DNA from: JANLTP01 sp031363055
Lineage (GTDB): Bacteria; Pseudomonadota; Gammaproteobacteria; Burkholderiales; Burkholderiaceae_E
DNA length: 64,000 nt
Direction: 5' to 3'
Assembly (NCBI GenBank): GCA_031363055.1
Contig: JANLTP010000164.1
Span: 1 to 64,000, forward strand
A program made the translations under genes and the position numbers. Below the pieces are notes generated by a model. That model saw only the letters and a list, made by a program, of their open reading frames with translations, was not told the DNA's origin and searched no databases. Every line of letters starts with the position of its first letter. Position 1 is the stretch's first letter. Shown here piece by piece: positions 53,912 to 62,413 of this stretch.

Positions 53912-54262
53912 ATGCACGCCACCACGCTCAAGTATTTCGACCAGCCCGACGAGGTGCGGACCTTCCCGCATGGGCGCTTCGAGATCGTCCACCTGGCTGG
54001 TGCCAGCCTGGGCCGCGCGACCTACCAGCCGGGCTGGAAATGGTCCGAACACAATTCGCCGATGATCGGCACGGCGCTCTGCCATGTGCCGCATACCGGG
54101 GTCGTCCTTTCCGGGCACGGTGTGGTGCTGTATGAAACCGGTGAGCGCTTTGATCTGCTACCGGGGCAGGCCTTCCACATCACGTCGATGCCGCATGACA
54201 GCTGGGTCGAAGGCGACCAGCCCTATGTCTCGCTGCACCTGTTGAGTCCCCCGCCGGCATAA
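53912..54262 (+). CDS. Cupin-domain protein
   Basis: Single-domain beta-barrel of 116 aa. Cupin motif 1 is reduced (HNSPMIGTALCHVPHTG), and motif 2 is FDLLPGQAFHITSMPHDSW with His residues for a metal. It follows the cysteine-synthase-like gene by 49 bases. ATG 53912 is chosen over an upstream in-frame start. Function unknown; small cupins often act as isomerases or sensors. Confidence 0.78.
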   Translation: MHATTLKYFDQPDEVRTFPHGRFEIVHLAGASLGRATYQPGWKWSEHNSPMIGTALCHVPHTGVVLSGHGVVLYETGERFDLLPGQAFHITSMPHDSWVEGDQPYVSLHLLSPPPA

Positions 54263-54710
54263 GCGGCAGACGCCAACCCGTCCTTTTGAATTGGCGCATG
54301 CGAGGAGCCATCGCATCAACTGCGGCCAAATTCCGGTCCCCGGCCTGGGGCGAGCCATGCACTGGCCTACCTCATTGCCGAGTGCCGGTTTCCGTAGACC
54401 GTCGAGGCCTTGGGAGCCCATGGCGGCCAATTGGCGCAACCGATCCGCACCATCCGCCCGCGTGCCCTGCCTCGCAAGCGACGAGCGCTGCGATGCCTGG
54501 TTCGTTGATATCGAGCTGACCGCAAGACCCCCCGCGCTCATCGGCTGTCGATCCCGGGAGCCGGACCACGAGGGACCGCTTTGGAGAATGGGCACGTTCA
54601 ACCGGTCGTCGCCCTGTGGCGGCTGTAATTTGAAACCGGTCATTGACATCGCCGTTTGCTGATCGATCGTATGACCGGAAGTGGCCGGTCCATGACCTTC
54701 GATGCCATGG
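54263..54710. other. Intergenic region next to the recombinase
   Basis: About 450 bases between the cupin gene and the recombinase repeat. Frames on both strands are unlike known proteins and lack ribosome sites. Several short GACCGG-containing strings lie near 54673-54725. I see no gene. Confidence 0.4.
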
Positions 54711-55106
54711 TCGTGACCGGCCGCTAGCGACTACACCTCGGTTTGTTCAGCGATTTCCAGGGCGTCGTCAACCTCAATCCCGAGATACCTGACCGTGCTT
54801 TCGAGTTTGGTGTGACCGAGCAGCAGCTGGACCGCCCGCAGGTTCTTGGAACGCCGGTAGATGAGCGTCGCCTTTGTGCGCCGCAGCGAATGCGTGCCGT
54901 ACCCGGCCGGATCCAACCCAATCGATTCGACCCACGACTCCACAATGCGGGCGTACTGTCGGGTCGACAGATGAGGTGACTTCGATAGCCTGCTCGAAAA
55001 GAGAAACTGATCCGAAGCCAGGTGCGCTTTGGCTATCCATTCGGCAACGGCAATCCGGGTCGTCTCGGTGATCTCGAACTGCACCGGGCGGTGGGTCTTC
55101 TTCTGC
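54711..55106 (-). repeat. Direct-repeat copy 1 (recombinase 3' half)
   Basis: This segment matches 62019-62412 at roughly 85-90 percent by eye and in the same orientation. It covers the end of the recombinase gene and a short tail beginning GTGACCGGCCGCT-like. The homology ends at the string GTCTTCTTCTGC. The two copies enclose about 7 kb. Confidence 0.8.
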
Positions 55107-55357
55107 ATCACGATGGCGCGGGGGGCGATCCGGCTGCCCTGGACGATGTCACGAACGCGCAACGCCACCAGGTCGCATCCCCGGAGCTTGCTGTCGATCG
55201 CGAGGTTGAAGAGCGCCAGCTCACGCCTACTGTGCGCCAATTCGAGGCGAATGCAAATCGCCCAGATCTCCTTCGACTTGGGTTGCTGCGGGCTCTCCGA
55301 GCTAAAATCTGGGTACCGACGCTGTTTCGTAACCAGGAAGTAGTACCCAATGTACAA
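54731..55357 (-). CDS. Small tyrosine recombinase
   Basis: Site-specific recombinase of 208 aa. The catalytic pattern is present: Arg in SKLRGCDLVALRVRDI, HSLRR (H-x-x-R), GH in LLLGHTKLESTVRYLG and the Tyr in VRYLG. The family lacks a large N-terminal SAM-like domain here, which is seen in this small group. It is divergent from a lipoprotein gene whose start it overlaps by 8 bases, so one of the two starts is probably shorter. A truncated second copy lies at 62037. Confidence 0.85.
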   Translation of the reverse strand: MYIGYYFLVTKQRRYPDFSSESPQQPKSKEIWAICIRLELAHSRRELALFNLAIDSKLRGCDLVALRVRDIVQGSRIAPRAIVMQKKTHRPVQFEITETTRIAVAEWIAKAHLASDQFLFSSRLSKSPHLSTRQYARIVESWVESIGLDPAGYGTHSLRRTKATLIYRRSKNLRAVQLLLGHTKLESTVRYLGIEVDDALEIAEQTEV

Positions 55358-55835
55358 ATGTCATAAAGCGGTTGCAATCATTGTGAGTGTCCTAGTTTTG
55401 TCGTCATGCACGAGCCCGGGAACGAACAAATCCGAAAACTCTACAAATGGGGCGGGCACATCTAACCAGACGCTAGTTGGCGCGTGGGAAGTAACCGCTA
55501 GTCGAACGAGGGGCGTAGGCAAAAATCTACTGACGTTCTCGTCAGACAATACATTCTTCCGGAGCGGAGACACGCACCCGGTCCTCAGTGGCGCGCATGG
55601 TGCATGGAAGCTCGTTGATCCAAACCAATACAACGCGAGTTATGTTTCTTTCTCGTTCGATCAGGGTGGAAAATGGATCGGAATAAACAGGAACAACCTG
55701 CAGCTAATCCTCAGTCCGGGCGGCAATGAGTTCACTGGCACGGTGAAGAGCAGCAATAGAGATCTTCAGGATAACGTAGTCAGCACAGGGACTTCCCCCT
55801 TGGCTGGAAAACGCATTCAAGTGCAGCCGTTTTGA
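55350..55835 (+). CDS. Small lipoprotein of unknown function
   Basis: Protein of 161 aa. The signal ends LVLSSCTSP, a lipoprotein box. The mature part LVGAWEVTASRTRGVGKNLLTFSSDNTFF resembles a lipocalin-like beta-barrel strand pattern, held with low confidence. The gene is clearly richer in A and T than its neighbours, with many AAC, AAT and AGT codons, which suggests recent transfer, perhaps as cargo of the recombinase beside it. Confidence 0.72.
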   Translation: MYKCHKAVAIIVSVLVLSSCTSPGTNKSENSTNGAGTSNQTLVGAWEVTASRTRGVGKNLLTFSSDNTFFRSGDTHPVLSGAHGAWKLVDPNQYNASYVSFSFDQGGKWIGINRNNLQLILSPGGNEFTGTVKSSNRDLQDNVVSTGTSPLAGKRIQVQPF

Positions 55836-56330
55836 TCGAGGCTCGTTGATTCGGGTCATTGAAACGAAGGAAATGGGCCCTGCGGGGCAAGCATTGGATA
55901 CTCCCGTGCTAATCGCGAGCGTCCGCTCAGTGAAATGCCGACATTCATGCTTCGACGCGACAAACGCCGGCGACCGACCCGTCTCGGTCATTCGAACATT
56001 CTGGCCGAATGGCTACTGTGCAGCGGGTCCGGTCGTTCGCCTTCGACCTCTGGACTCACACTGGCGGCCAAAAGCAGGTGCTGGTAAACGGCGGCTTTGA
56101 GTCCGTCCGATTGTCCGTGCGAAGTCCGCCGCGGTCAAACGCACGCTGCGGGACAGCGAAGACTGCGGCCTTCAGGGCCAAGGCGATATGCAACTGCTGC
56201 TGAACCAAGCCAGAAGTGCTCCCAATGCGAAGGCAGTCGCCCAGGCCGTGTTGCTTGCCAGTGTGGTGCTGGGTGGTCGACGCGCGATGCGGCCGCACCG
56301 ACCCTTTCCGCCAATGCGCCATTCAACTCG
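55836..56330. other. Intergenic region with degenerate interspersed sequence
   Basis: About 500 bases. At 55917-55990 it has GCTCAGTGAAATGCCGACAT and GCGACCGACCC, related to strings near 59575-59620. The remaining frames lack a ribosome site and family resemblance. No gene supported. Confidence 0.45.
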
Positions 56331-56381
56331 CCTTGACAGGCACTCCGTTAATGACTATAGTGATGATCACTTTAGTTATTA
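56331..56381 (+). promoter_or_regulatory. marR promoter with 33-bp palindromic operator
   Basis: TTGACA at 56331-56336 is a perfect -35 box, and TATAGT at 56356-56361 a likely -10 box, with a long 19-base spacer. A 33-bp palindrome (56349-56381, 14 of 16 pairs matching around base 56365) covers the -10 region and the start site. MarR proteins usually repress their own gene through such sites. Confidence 0.7.
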
Positions 56382-56389
56382 CATGAGTC

Positions 56390-56977
56390 ATGCCTTCCAA
56401 CTCCTTCCTCTTGAATTACCTCTACGGTCCTGCCGCTGCCGTCAACGGCTGGCGGTCAGCGGGTACGGCCGAGTTGCCAGCCATCCCCGGTCGTCGGGCC
56501 CCTAGTCAATTGGCGAAGCGGTTTTCGCAGGTCATGGTCAGCTTGATGAGCGCCACTCTGGAGCCTTATGGACTGACACCTCCGCAGTGGGGCGTGATGG
56601 TGGCGATCATTCGCGAGCCTGGAACGGACCAGCGCCGCGTGGCGGAGCGCCAAGGCATCGATGTCAACTCGGCGAGCCGACTGATCGACGAACTTGAGTT
56701 GTTGGGGCTGGTTCGCCGCGTGGCGTCACCGACCGATCGGCGCAGCAACCAGATCGAACTCACCGCTGCCGGCAAGCGTCTTCGCGCCAAGGCGGCGGTT
56801 CCGGTGATCGCCGCGCAAGACAGCGCTCTGGCCTGCCTCGACGACACCGAGAAGGCCACCCTGCTGAACCTGCTCACCCGTGTGGTGGAAGCCAACCAGG
56901 CACATGCCCGTCCGGGCGTCGGGCGACGCAAGCCGGTCCGAAGATCGGCACCGTCACATCCCGCCCACAGCGCCTGA
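56390..56977 (+). CDS. MarR-family transcriptional regulator
   Basis: Winged-helix regulator of 195 aa. The DNA-binding part runs LTPPQWGVMVAIIREPGTDQ, RRVAERQGIDVNSASRLIDE and ends in the wing LVRRVASPTDRRSNQIELT, with the DxR motif intact. An extra basic tail (GRRKPVRRSAPSH) and a 45-residue N-terminal extension exceed the usual length. It lies 48 bases before a Bug receptor gene and is read with it, so it may control uptake of an aromatic or carboxylic acid. Confidence 0.88.
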   Translation: MPSNSFLLNYLYGPAAAVNGWRSAGTAELPAIPGRRAPSQLAKRFSQVMVSLMSATLEPYGLTPPQWGVMVAIIREPGTDQRRVAERQGIDVNSASRLIDELELLGLVRRVASPTDRRSNQIELTAAGKRLRAKAAVPVIAAQDSALACLDDTEKATLLNLLTRVVEANQAHARPGVGRRKPVRRSAPSHPAHSA

Positions 56978-57025
56978 CCCTCAAACTCTCTCTGCGCTTC
57001 GCTCGCCGAAGCTGGGATCCCGATC

Positions 57026-58036
57026 ATGAACACCTCGTGGCAAGACCCTTCAAACGACGCGCAAGCGGCGCGCCGATCATTCCTGGCTACTTCCCTAACC
57101 CTCGCCGGCCTGGCGTCGGGTCAGGTGGCTGGCGTGGAACGTTGGCCCTCGCGGCCCATCACGGTGGTCTCGACCGGCCCGGCAGGCAGCGGCCCCGACA
57201 CGCGAGCGCGCGAACTCTTCGCGCACATCGGCATGTCGCTCGGCCAGCCGATCGTAATCGCGAACATGCCAGGCGCCGGCGGCATCATCGCGATGGAGCA
57301 CACGCGCCGCGCTTCACCCGATGGCCACCGCTTCATCTTCACGCACATTGGCGCCGTGGTCATCAACCCGTCGCTGTTCAAGGCGCTGCCCTACGACCCC
57401 GTGCGCGACTTCGATCCCGTCTCGCTGGTGCTTGAGTCGCCGATGATCCTGGTCGCACCAACATCAATGGGCATCGAGTCGCTGGCGCAGTTGCTCGATC
57501 TGGCCAAACGCAAGCCGGGCACGTTGATGTACGCGTCAGCCGGCAATGGCACGCCACCGCACATGTTCATCGAGCAACTCAAGGCCGCTACCCAGTTGTC
57601 GATCGACCATGTGCCGTTCAAAGGCTCACCCGGCGTGGCGCTGGCATTGATGGGTGCCGAGGTCGCCGTGGGCATGGAAGGGGCCATCGTATTGATGCCG
57701 CTGATCGAGACCGGCAAGGTTCGTGCGCTAGCCGTGACCGGTGACATCCGCATGGAAAACCTGCCGCAGGTGCCGACCTTCACCGAGTTGGGTGTGCCCA
57801 ACATCGGCCTGAGCTGGCTGGCGGTGATGGCGCCCAAGGGCACGATGCCCGAGGCGGTGACCGCGATGAACCGCGAAATCACACGCGCGCTTGCCTTGCC
57901 CGACTTGCGGCGCAGTCTGATTGCGCTCGGCAGCAGGCCCATCGGCGGACCGCCCGAGGTGCTGGCAGAGCGAATTCGCGTCGAGCTGCCGCGGTGGAAG
58001 ACGGTGATCGACCGCGCCGGCATCCGCCCCGATTAG
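57026..58036 (+). CDS. Bug-family tripartite tricarboxylate receptor protein (orphan)
   Basis: Periplasmic receptor of 336 aa. A Tat-type signal RRSFLATSLTLAGLASGQ opens it. Hallmarks: WPSRPITVVSTGPAGSGPD, PIVIANMPGAGGIIAMEHT and VPFKGSPGVALALMGAE. The usual VPYxPGG motif near the start is changed to STGPAGSGPD. It is followed 19 bases later by a VOC protein gene, and both are probably one unit under marR. Confidence 0.9.
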   Translation: MNTSWQDPSNDAQAARRSFLATSLTLAGLASGQVAGVERWPSRPITVVSTGPAGSGPDTRARELFAHIGMSLGQPIVIANMPGAGGIIAMEHTRRASPDGHRFIFTHIGAVVINPSLFKALPYDPVRDFDPVSLVLESPMILVAPTSMGIESLAQLLDLAKRKPGTLMYASAGNGTPPHMFIEQLKAATQLSIDHVPFKGSPGVALALMGAEVAVGMEGAIVLMPLIETGKVRALAVTGDIRMENLPQVPTFTELGVPNIGLSWLAVMAPKGTMPEAVTAMNREITRALALPDLRRSLIALGSRPIGGPPEVLAERIRVELPRWKTVIDRAGIRPD

Positions 58037-58055
58037 TCTCCAAAGGATCCATGAA

Positions 58056-58598
58056 ATGACTGCTTCTGACCCCGCCCTGCCGACCATGCGTCTGGGTGAG
58101 ATCGTGCTCGCTACCGGCCGCTACGACGCCATGACGGCGTGGTACCGGCAACTGCTGGACATCGAGCCCTCGCTCGAACATGCCACCGAAACGGGCGCGC
58201 CACCGGGCGGGCCGCCCAAGCCGACGCGCATGTGCTTTTTCAGGCTGCACATCGAGCACCCCTACCAGGACGTGGTGGCTATCTTCGAGATGCCCGGCAC
58301 CCGCGATGCGCCCACCGGCGACCCGGGTCTGCACCACATGCAGTTGCGAAATGCCTCGCTGCCCGTCTTGCGTGAGCGCTATCGACGCCTGCGCGACATG
58401 GGTGTCTTGCCCTATCGTGCAATGGACCACGGCCCCAGCACAAGCCTGTATTACCGCGACCCGGACCACAACGCGGTTGAGATTGCGGCCAGTAACTTCG
58501 CGACCCTAGGGGAGTTTCAGGCTTGCCTGGCCTCCGATGCCTACAGACGCAATCCTTCGGGGAAGGTCATCGATGCCCGGTCTTTGCTTCTTCTGTAG
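58056..58598 (+). CDS. VOC-family protein, extradiol-dioxygenase-like
   Basis: Protein of 180 aa. A single strong VOC module shows LGEIVLATGRYDAMTAWYRQLLDIEPS, a His in LHHMQLRN and the closing metal Glu in YYRDPDHNAVEIAA. Ring-cleavage enzymes and glyoxalases share this pattern. Placed after a Bug receptor and MarR regulator, it may act on the acid taken up. Reaction unknown. Confidence 0.82.
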   Translation: MTASDPALPTMRLGEIVLATGRYDAMTAWYRQLLDIEPSLEHATETGAPPGGPPKPTRMCFFRLHIEHPYQDVVAIFEMPGTRDAPTGDPGLHHMQLRNASLPVLRERYRRLRDMGVLPYRAMDHGPSTSLYYRDPDHNAVEIAASNFATLGEFQACLASDAYRRNPSGKVIDARSLLLL

Positions 58599-58730
58599 CG
58601 CGGGCCTGCTGTTCTATGGTCAGAGTCTGTGCGTTGGGGGCTTCGTCCACGCTGCGAAGTGACTCGATCAGGATGCCGATGAGAACCCTGTGGCGCTTGG
58701 TTCGCGGTACTGAATGGAAGATTGTTCCGC

Positions 58731-59063
58731 ATGCTCACCGTCGTCATGCTCCTACTGCTCCCTGTCGTACTCGGCATGTCGGTCTACAGAAGCATTTAGA
58801 TCCCGCGGGAACTTCTGTCTCGCCGTTTAGGTATCAATCCACGAGCGTTCTGGGCCGCAGCGCTTGGCTTCGGGGCAACTTACTGTGCTTTGCTTGGCTT
58901 CACCATCTTGGTTCTCTACACAGCGGCGAAGGCGATCATGAGTCCACCGAGGACAGTCCTGGAACTTCTATCTGTCGCCTCAGTTGCTGTAGCCTATCCC
59001 TTCGTGTACCTTGCTTTCGAGTGGGTCCTGCACCACAGCGTCAAGCCGCTCGAACGCGCATGA
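58731..59063 (+). pseudogene. Small membrane protein frame interrupted by an amber codon
   Basis: From ATG 58731, after a GGAAG-like ribosome site, a hydrophobic 22-residue start (LTVVMLLLLPVVLGMSVYRS) meets TAG at 58797-58799. The same frame continues for 87 codons to TGA 59061-59063, with two hydrophobic segments (AAALGFGATYCALLGFTILV and LLSVASVAVAYPFVYLAF) and a basic end. This is like a three-helix membrane protein of about 109 residues. I do not recognise the family. A nonsense mutation is the simplest reading. Confidence 0.5.
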
Positions 59064-59771
59064 GCGAAGCCTCTCCGAAACAGAAATTTCGTTTGCACAA
59101 CTGGCGTGATCGAGTGAACCCCTTAGTTGGCAGACAGCCTGCCGCTCGTGTCGTCGTTCATCGTCGACTTGATCGGCCGGGGATCGCAAGGCAAGCGAGG
59201 CGCCCGAGTTCAGCTTGTGCCCCGAGCGCCTTGCCGTTGGAGGGCCGCTCGAACGAGTTGGGCTGGACTTGTTGGTCCCCGCCGTGCGAGGGATTCGAAT
59301 CCGCGCTGCAATCACGGTCGTGGAGCCTTGTCGAGTGTGGGGAGAACGGCATCGGGTTCGACAGGGAGCGATCGCCTATCTCAGCTATGCCGCCAGCATT
59401 TCGAGGTGCCCTAGGACAGCAACGGGTCGCCAGCGGGTGTAGTCCATCGCGCCGCAGCCGGCAGCACTCCGCCTATCGCAGTCATTAGAAAAAATGCATC
59501 CGGCGGCCGCTTTTGGCCGAACTTGCCCCGTCGCAGCGTATCGGTGCTGCGCTTTTGAATAACAGGTCATTGGAACGCCGACATTCGTGGTGCGTCGCAT
59601 CAGGCGCCCGCAGCCGACCCTAGAGTGACATTCAAAGTTTCCGCTTGGCCGCCGCATGCGAAACACTTGGCAAACCGCTCAGGCGCAAACCGCCGCAGTT
59701 GTGGAACTGGACGCAGCGGGCGCCAGATCGGGACGCATGGTCGCCCCGAGATAATGAAGTTGCCCCGCAAC
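59064..59771. other. Intergenic region with degenerate sequence
   Basis: About 700 bases with no supported gene. Strings near 59575-59620 (GCCGACATTCGTGGTGC, CGCAGCCGACCC) resemble those at 55937-55980. At 59291-59302 GGATTCGAATCC looks like a tRNA T-arm but has no tRNA around it. Long frames here have no ribosome site and no family resemblance. Confidence 0.45.
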
Positions 59772-60713
59772 TCAGCACAGCTTTGAAAATGGCCGAGCCA
59801 ACTCGCGCAATTGCGCAAGAAAGAGTTCAGCGGCGGGGTGGAGCGCGCGGTCCTTCAGCGTAAGGATCATGGTTGCGGTGTTCCACACCGGCAATTCCAG
59901 CGGCAAGAGGCTCAAAGTCTTGCGCTCACGGCTGAAAGGCAGCAGAGAATGCGGAATACAGGTGACGAAGCGTCCCGTGTCCAGCAGGTTGTAGCGTGAG
60001 TTCAGCGAACCGGAGATGACAATGCGCCGGGGGAGCGGCAACCCAGCCGCCGCGAAAGCAACGGCCACAGGTGATTCGGGCATGACCTCGTTGCGAGAAA
60101 GGACCCAGCCTTCGTCGGCCAGTTCAGCCAGCGTGAGCTTCCTGCGGCGCGCCAGAGGGTGCGTTTTGCCTGCCACCAAGAGCAGGCGGTCGAAAAACAA
60201 GGGCTCGCCTATCACCTCGACAGGCAGGGGCAGCGTCAGCGGGCGAGCCACCACAAAGTCGACTGCGCGCGCAAGCAGGAAGTGCTGGATGAGGTCGGGC
60301 GATTGGCCCGACTCAAGCACGAAGCGCAGGCGCGGATGACGCAGAAGCATTGCGGAGACCGTAGCGCCCACAAGTCCCGCATGCAGCGTCTCCATACCAC
60401 CCAGACGCACCTCGCCGCCCTCGGGGTCGGCCAGCTCGGCCAGCTCGCGCAATGCGCCGCGCACCTGATCGACGATGACTTCGGTGCGCCGCACCAGCGC
60501 TGCGCCGAACAAGGTGGGCTCTACGCCGCGCCGCCCGCGCTCCAGCAGCTTTAGGCCGAGGGCATCCTCCAGCTCGGCAATGGCCTTGGAGACTGCCGGC
60601 TGCGACAGGTTCAGCACTGCCACGGCCTTGCGCATGCCACCGGCGTGGACGACCGCGGCCAGCGTTTCAAGATCGCGCAGCCGCACGCGGCGTTGCACTC
60701 GGTCGATCTGCAT
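59772..60713 (-). CDS. LysR-family transcriptional regulator
   Basis: Regulator of 313 aa. The winged helix: LRDLETLAAVVHAGGMRKAV, LNLSQPAVSKAIAELEDALG and LLERGRRGVEPT. The effector domain follows (GGEVRLGGMETLHAG, VDFVVARPL). Inner ATG 60713 is chosen. It is divergent from the Bug receptor at 60871, the classic arrangement for a LysR that controls its neighbour and itself. Similar to GbpR/CbbR-type regulators of sugar-acid or aromatic uptake. Confidence 0.9.
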   Translation of the reverse strand: MQIDRVQRRVRLRDLETLAAVVHAGGMRKAVAVLNLSQPAVSKAIAELEDALGLKLLERGRRGVEPTLFGAALVRRTEVIVDQVRGALRELAELADPEGGEVRLGGMETLHAGLVGATVSAMLLRHPRLRFVLESGQSPDLIQHFLLARAVDFVVARPLTLPLPVEVIGEPLFFDRLLLVAGKTHPLARRRKLTLAELADEGWVLSRNEVMPESPVAVAFAAAGLPLPRRIVISGSLNSRYNLLDTGRFVTCIPHSLLPFSRERKTLSLLPLELPVWNTATMILTLKDRALHPAAELFLAQLRELARPFSKLC

Positions 60714-60726
60714 GGCGAACTCCTTG

Positions 60727-60752
60727 ATGATCACGCTGGCTGATCACATGAT
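60727..60752. promoter_or_regulatory. Candidate LysR operator
   Basis: Two TGATCA palindromes separated by CGCTGGC (60728-60746) lie just upstream of the LysR start in the divergent gap. They fit a LysR-type binding site (T-N11-A inside a dyad). Binding is inferred from position. Confidence 0.45.
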
Positions 60753-60870
60753 ACAAAAAAGTAGCTATTGCAGAATCGCTACGGATGCCAAGATCCGTTC
60801 GCGCCAGCAGCTCTTACCGATTCCGAGAGCGGCTGTACCGGAACTGCGACGACCTTGAAGGTGAACTGCA

Positions 60871-61875
60871 ATGATGCCGATTCGAATCTCTCGTCGCCGA
60901 GTCCTGCGGACCTTGCCGATGACCGTTACCGCCACACTCTCGGCCCCGGCGTTGCTGCGTGCGCAGCGCCCGGAGACGCTGCGCCTCTTGTGCGGCTACC
61001 CACCCGGTGGCTCAGTCGACGTGGTCTGCCGCAAGTTGGCCGAAAAACTGGCCGGCCGCGTGGCAGCGCAAGTGATCGTTGAGAATCGGACCGGCGCCGC
61101 AGGGCGCATTGCGGTGGACGAGCTCAAGCGCGCAGCAGACGGCAACGTGATGTTGATTACCCCTGCTTCAGTGGTGACGATGTACCCACATGTCTACCGG
61201 CAGTTGGCCTACGATCCGTTCACTGACTTGGCGCCCGTTTCGACGGTGGCCACCACGGCGTTCGCGCTGGCCGTCGGCCCCAAGGTTCCCACGAGCATTA
61301 CGACGGTGGCCGAACTCGTGCGCTGGTGCAGCGCCACGAGCTCGTCTGGCGCTCCGGTGGCCTGCGGTAATGCAGGCGCGGGCTCGATGCCGCACTTCAT
61401 GGCCATACTCGCTGCGCGTGAAATCGGCGTGGAGTTGTCGCATGTGCCGTACCGTGGCGGCCTGCCAGCGATGCAGGGCGTTGCCGCCGGCGAAGTGGCG
61501 TTGGCGATCGGCACAGAAGGTTCTGCACGCGCGGTGCAGCAAGCGGGCCGGCTGCGTGTGCTGGCCACTACCTGGGAACGACGCTCGCCGTTTTTCCCCG
61601 AAGTGCCGAGTTTTCGCGAGCTGGGTTTTACCGGCTTGGGCCAGCGCGAGTGGTATGGCGCGTTCATGCCCGTGCGCAGTACTGCAGCGGCGGTGGCGGT
61701 CGCGGCGGAGGCAATACGCGCAGTGGCACAGGAAGCCGACTTGCGCGAGACCTGGGAGAAGGCTGGCCTCGCCGTGGAAACCAGCTCGTCGGCACAGCTG
61801 CGCGAGGCGATTCGCGCCGAGCACAAATTCTGGGGGCCGCTAGTGAAGGGGTCGGGATTCACGCCTGAAAGCTGA
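60871..61875 (+). CDS. Bug-family tripartite tricarboxylate receptor protein (orphan)
   Basis: Periplasmic receptor of 334 aa. The signal ISRRRVLRTLPMTVTATLSA is Tat-like. Hallmarks: LRLLCGYPPGGSVDVVCRKL, VIVENRTGAAGRIAVDELK and VPYRGGLPAMQGVAAGEVA. It is the divergent partner of the LysR gene. No membrane transporter genes are adjacent. It lies just left of the truncated recombinase copy. Confidence 0.9.
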   Translation: MMPIRISRRRVLRTLPMTVTATLSAPALLRAQRPETLRLLCGYPPGGSVDVVCRKLAEKLAGRVAAQVIVENRTGAAGRIAVDELKRAADGNVMLITPASVVTMYPHVYRQLAYDPFTDLAPVSTVATTAFALAVGPKVPTSITTVAELVRWCSATSSSGAPVACGNAGAGSMPHFMAILAAREIGVELSHVPYRGGLPAMQGVAAGEVALAIGTEGSARAVQQAGRLRVLATTWERRSPFFPEVPSFRELGFTGLGQREWYGAFMPVRSTAAAVAVAAEAIRAVAQEADLRETWEKAGLAVETSSSAQLREAIRAEHKFWGPLVKGSGFTPES

Positions 61876-62036
61876 ATGGCGGTCTCCGCACCTCGGGCAC
61901 TGGTGCCTCGATACAAGACCAGAATATGGAGAGCGGCGGCGATGATCCCGGCACGGAGGAAAGCCGCCGCTCCTGGGCGACAGGAATTGGCCGAACAACG
62001 CCCCTCGACAAGAAAGGCGTGACCGGCCGCTTAGGG

Positions 62037-62412
62037 CTACACCTCGGTTTGTTCCGCGATTTCCAGAGCATCGTCAACCTCGATCCCGAGATACCTGACC
62101 GTGCTTTCAAGGTTTGTATGGCCCAGCAGGAGTTGTACCGCCCGCAAGTTCTTTGTTCGCCGGTAAATCAATGTCGCCTTTGTGCGCCGCAGCGAATGGG
62201 TTCCGTACCCGGCCGGATCCAAACCGATCGATTCGACCCACGACTTCACGATCCGGGAGTACTGCCATGTCGATAGATGGGGGGACTTGGACAGCCGGCT
62301 CGGAAAGAGATGCTGATCCGAGGTAAGGTGCGCTGCGGCAATCCATTCGGCAACGGCAACCCTGGTCGTCTCGGTGATCTCAAACTGTACCGGGCGCTTG
62401 GTCTTCTTTTGC
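62037..62412 (-). pseudogene. Truncated small tyrosine recombinase, direct-repeat copy 2
   Basis: C-terminal two thirds of the recombinase seen at 54731. It starts abruptly at 62412 with QKKTKRPVQFEITETTR and keeps the HSLRR, LLGHTNLES and VRYLG motifs to the stop at 62037. The N-terminal part and start codon are missing; a short internal frame from 62249 is only the tail. The DNA match extends a little past the stop, to 62019. Upstream the sequence changes sharply to a truncated hydrolase, marking a recombination junction. Confidence 0.85.
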
Positions 62413-62413
62413 C

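Noticed and set aside
59288..59304. A tRNA T-arm-like string, GGATTCGAATCC
   Set aside because: No acceptor, D or anticodon arm can be built around it; it is a chance palindrome.
58523..59488. A 321-codon plus frame across the VOC end and the gap
   Set aside because: It overlaps a clear VOC gene in another frame, lacks a ribosome site and resembles no protein.
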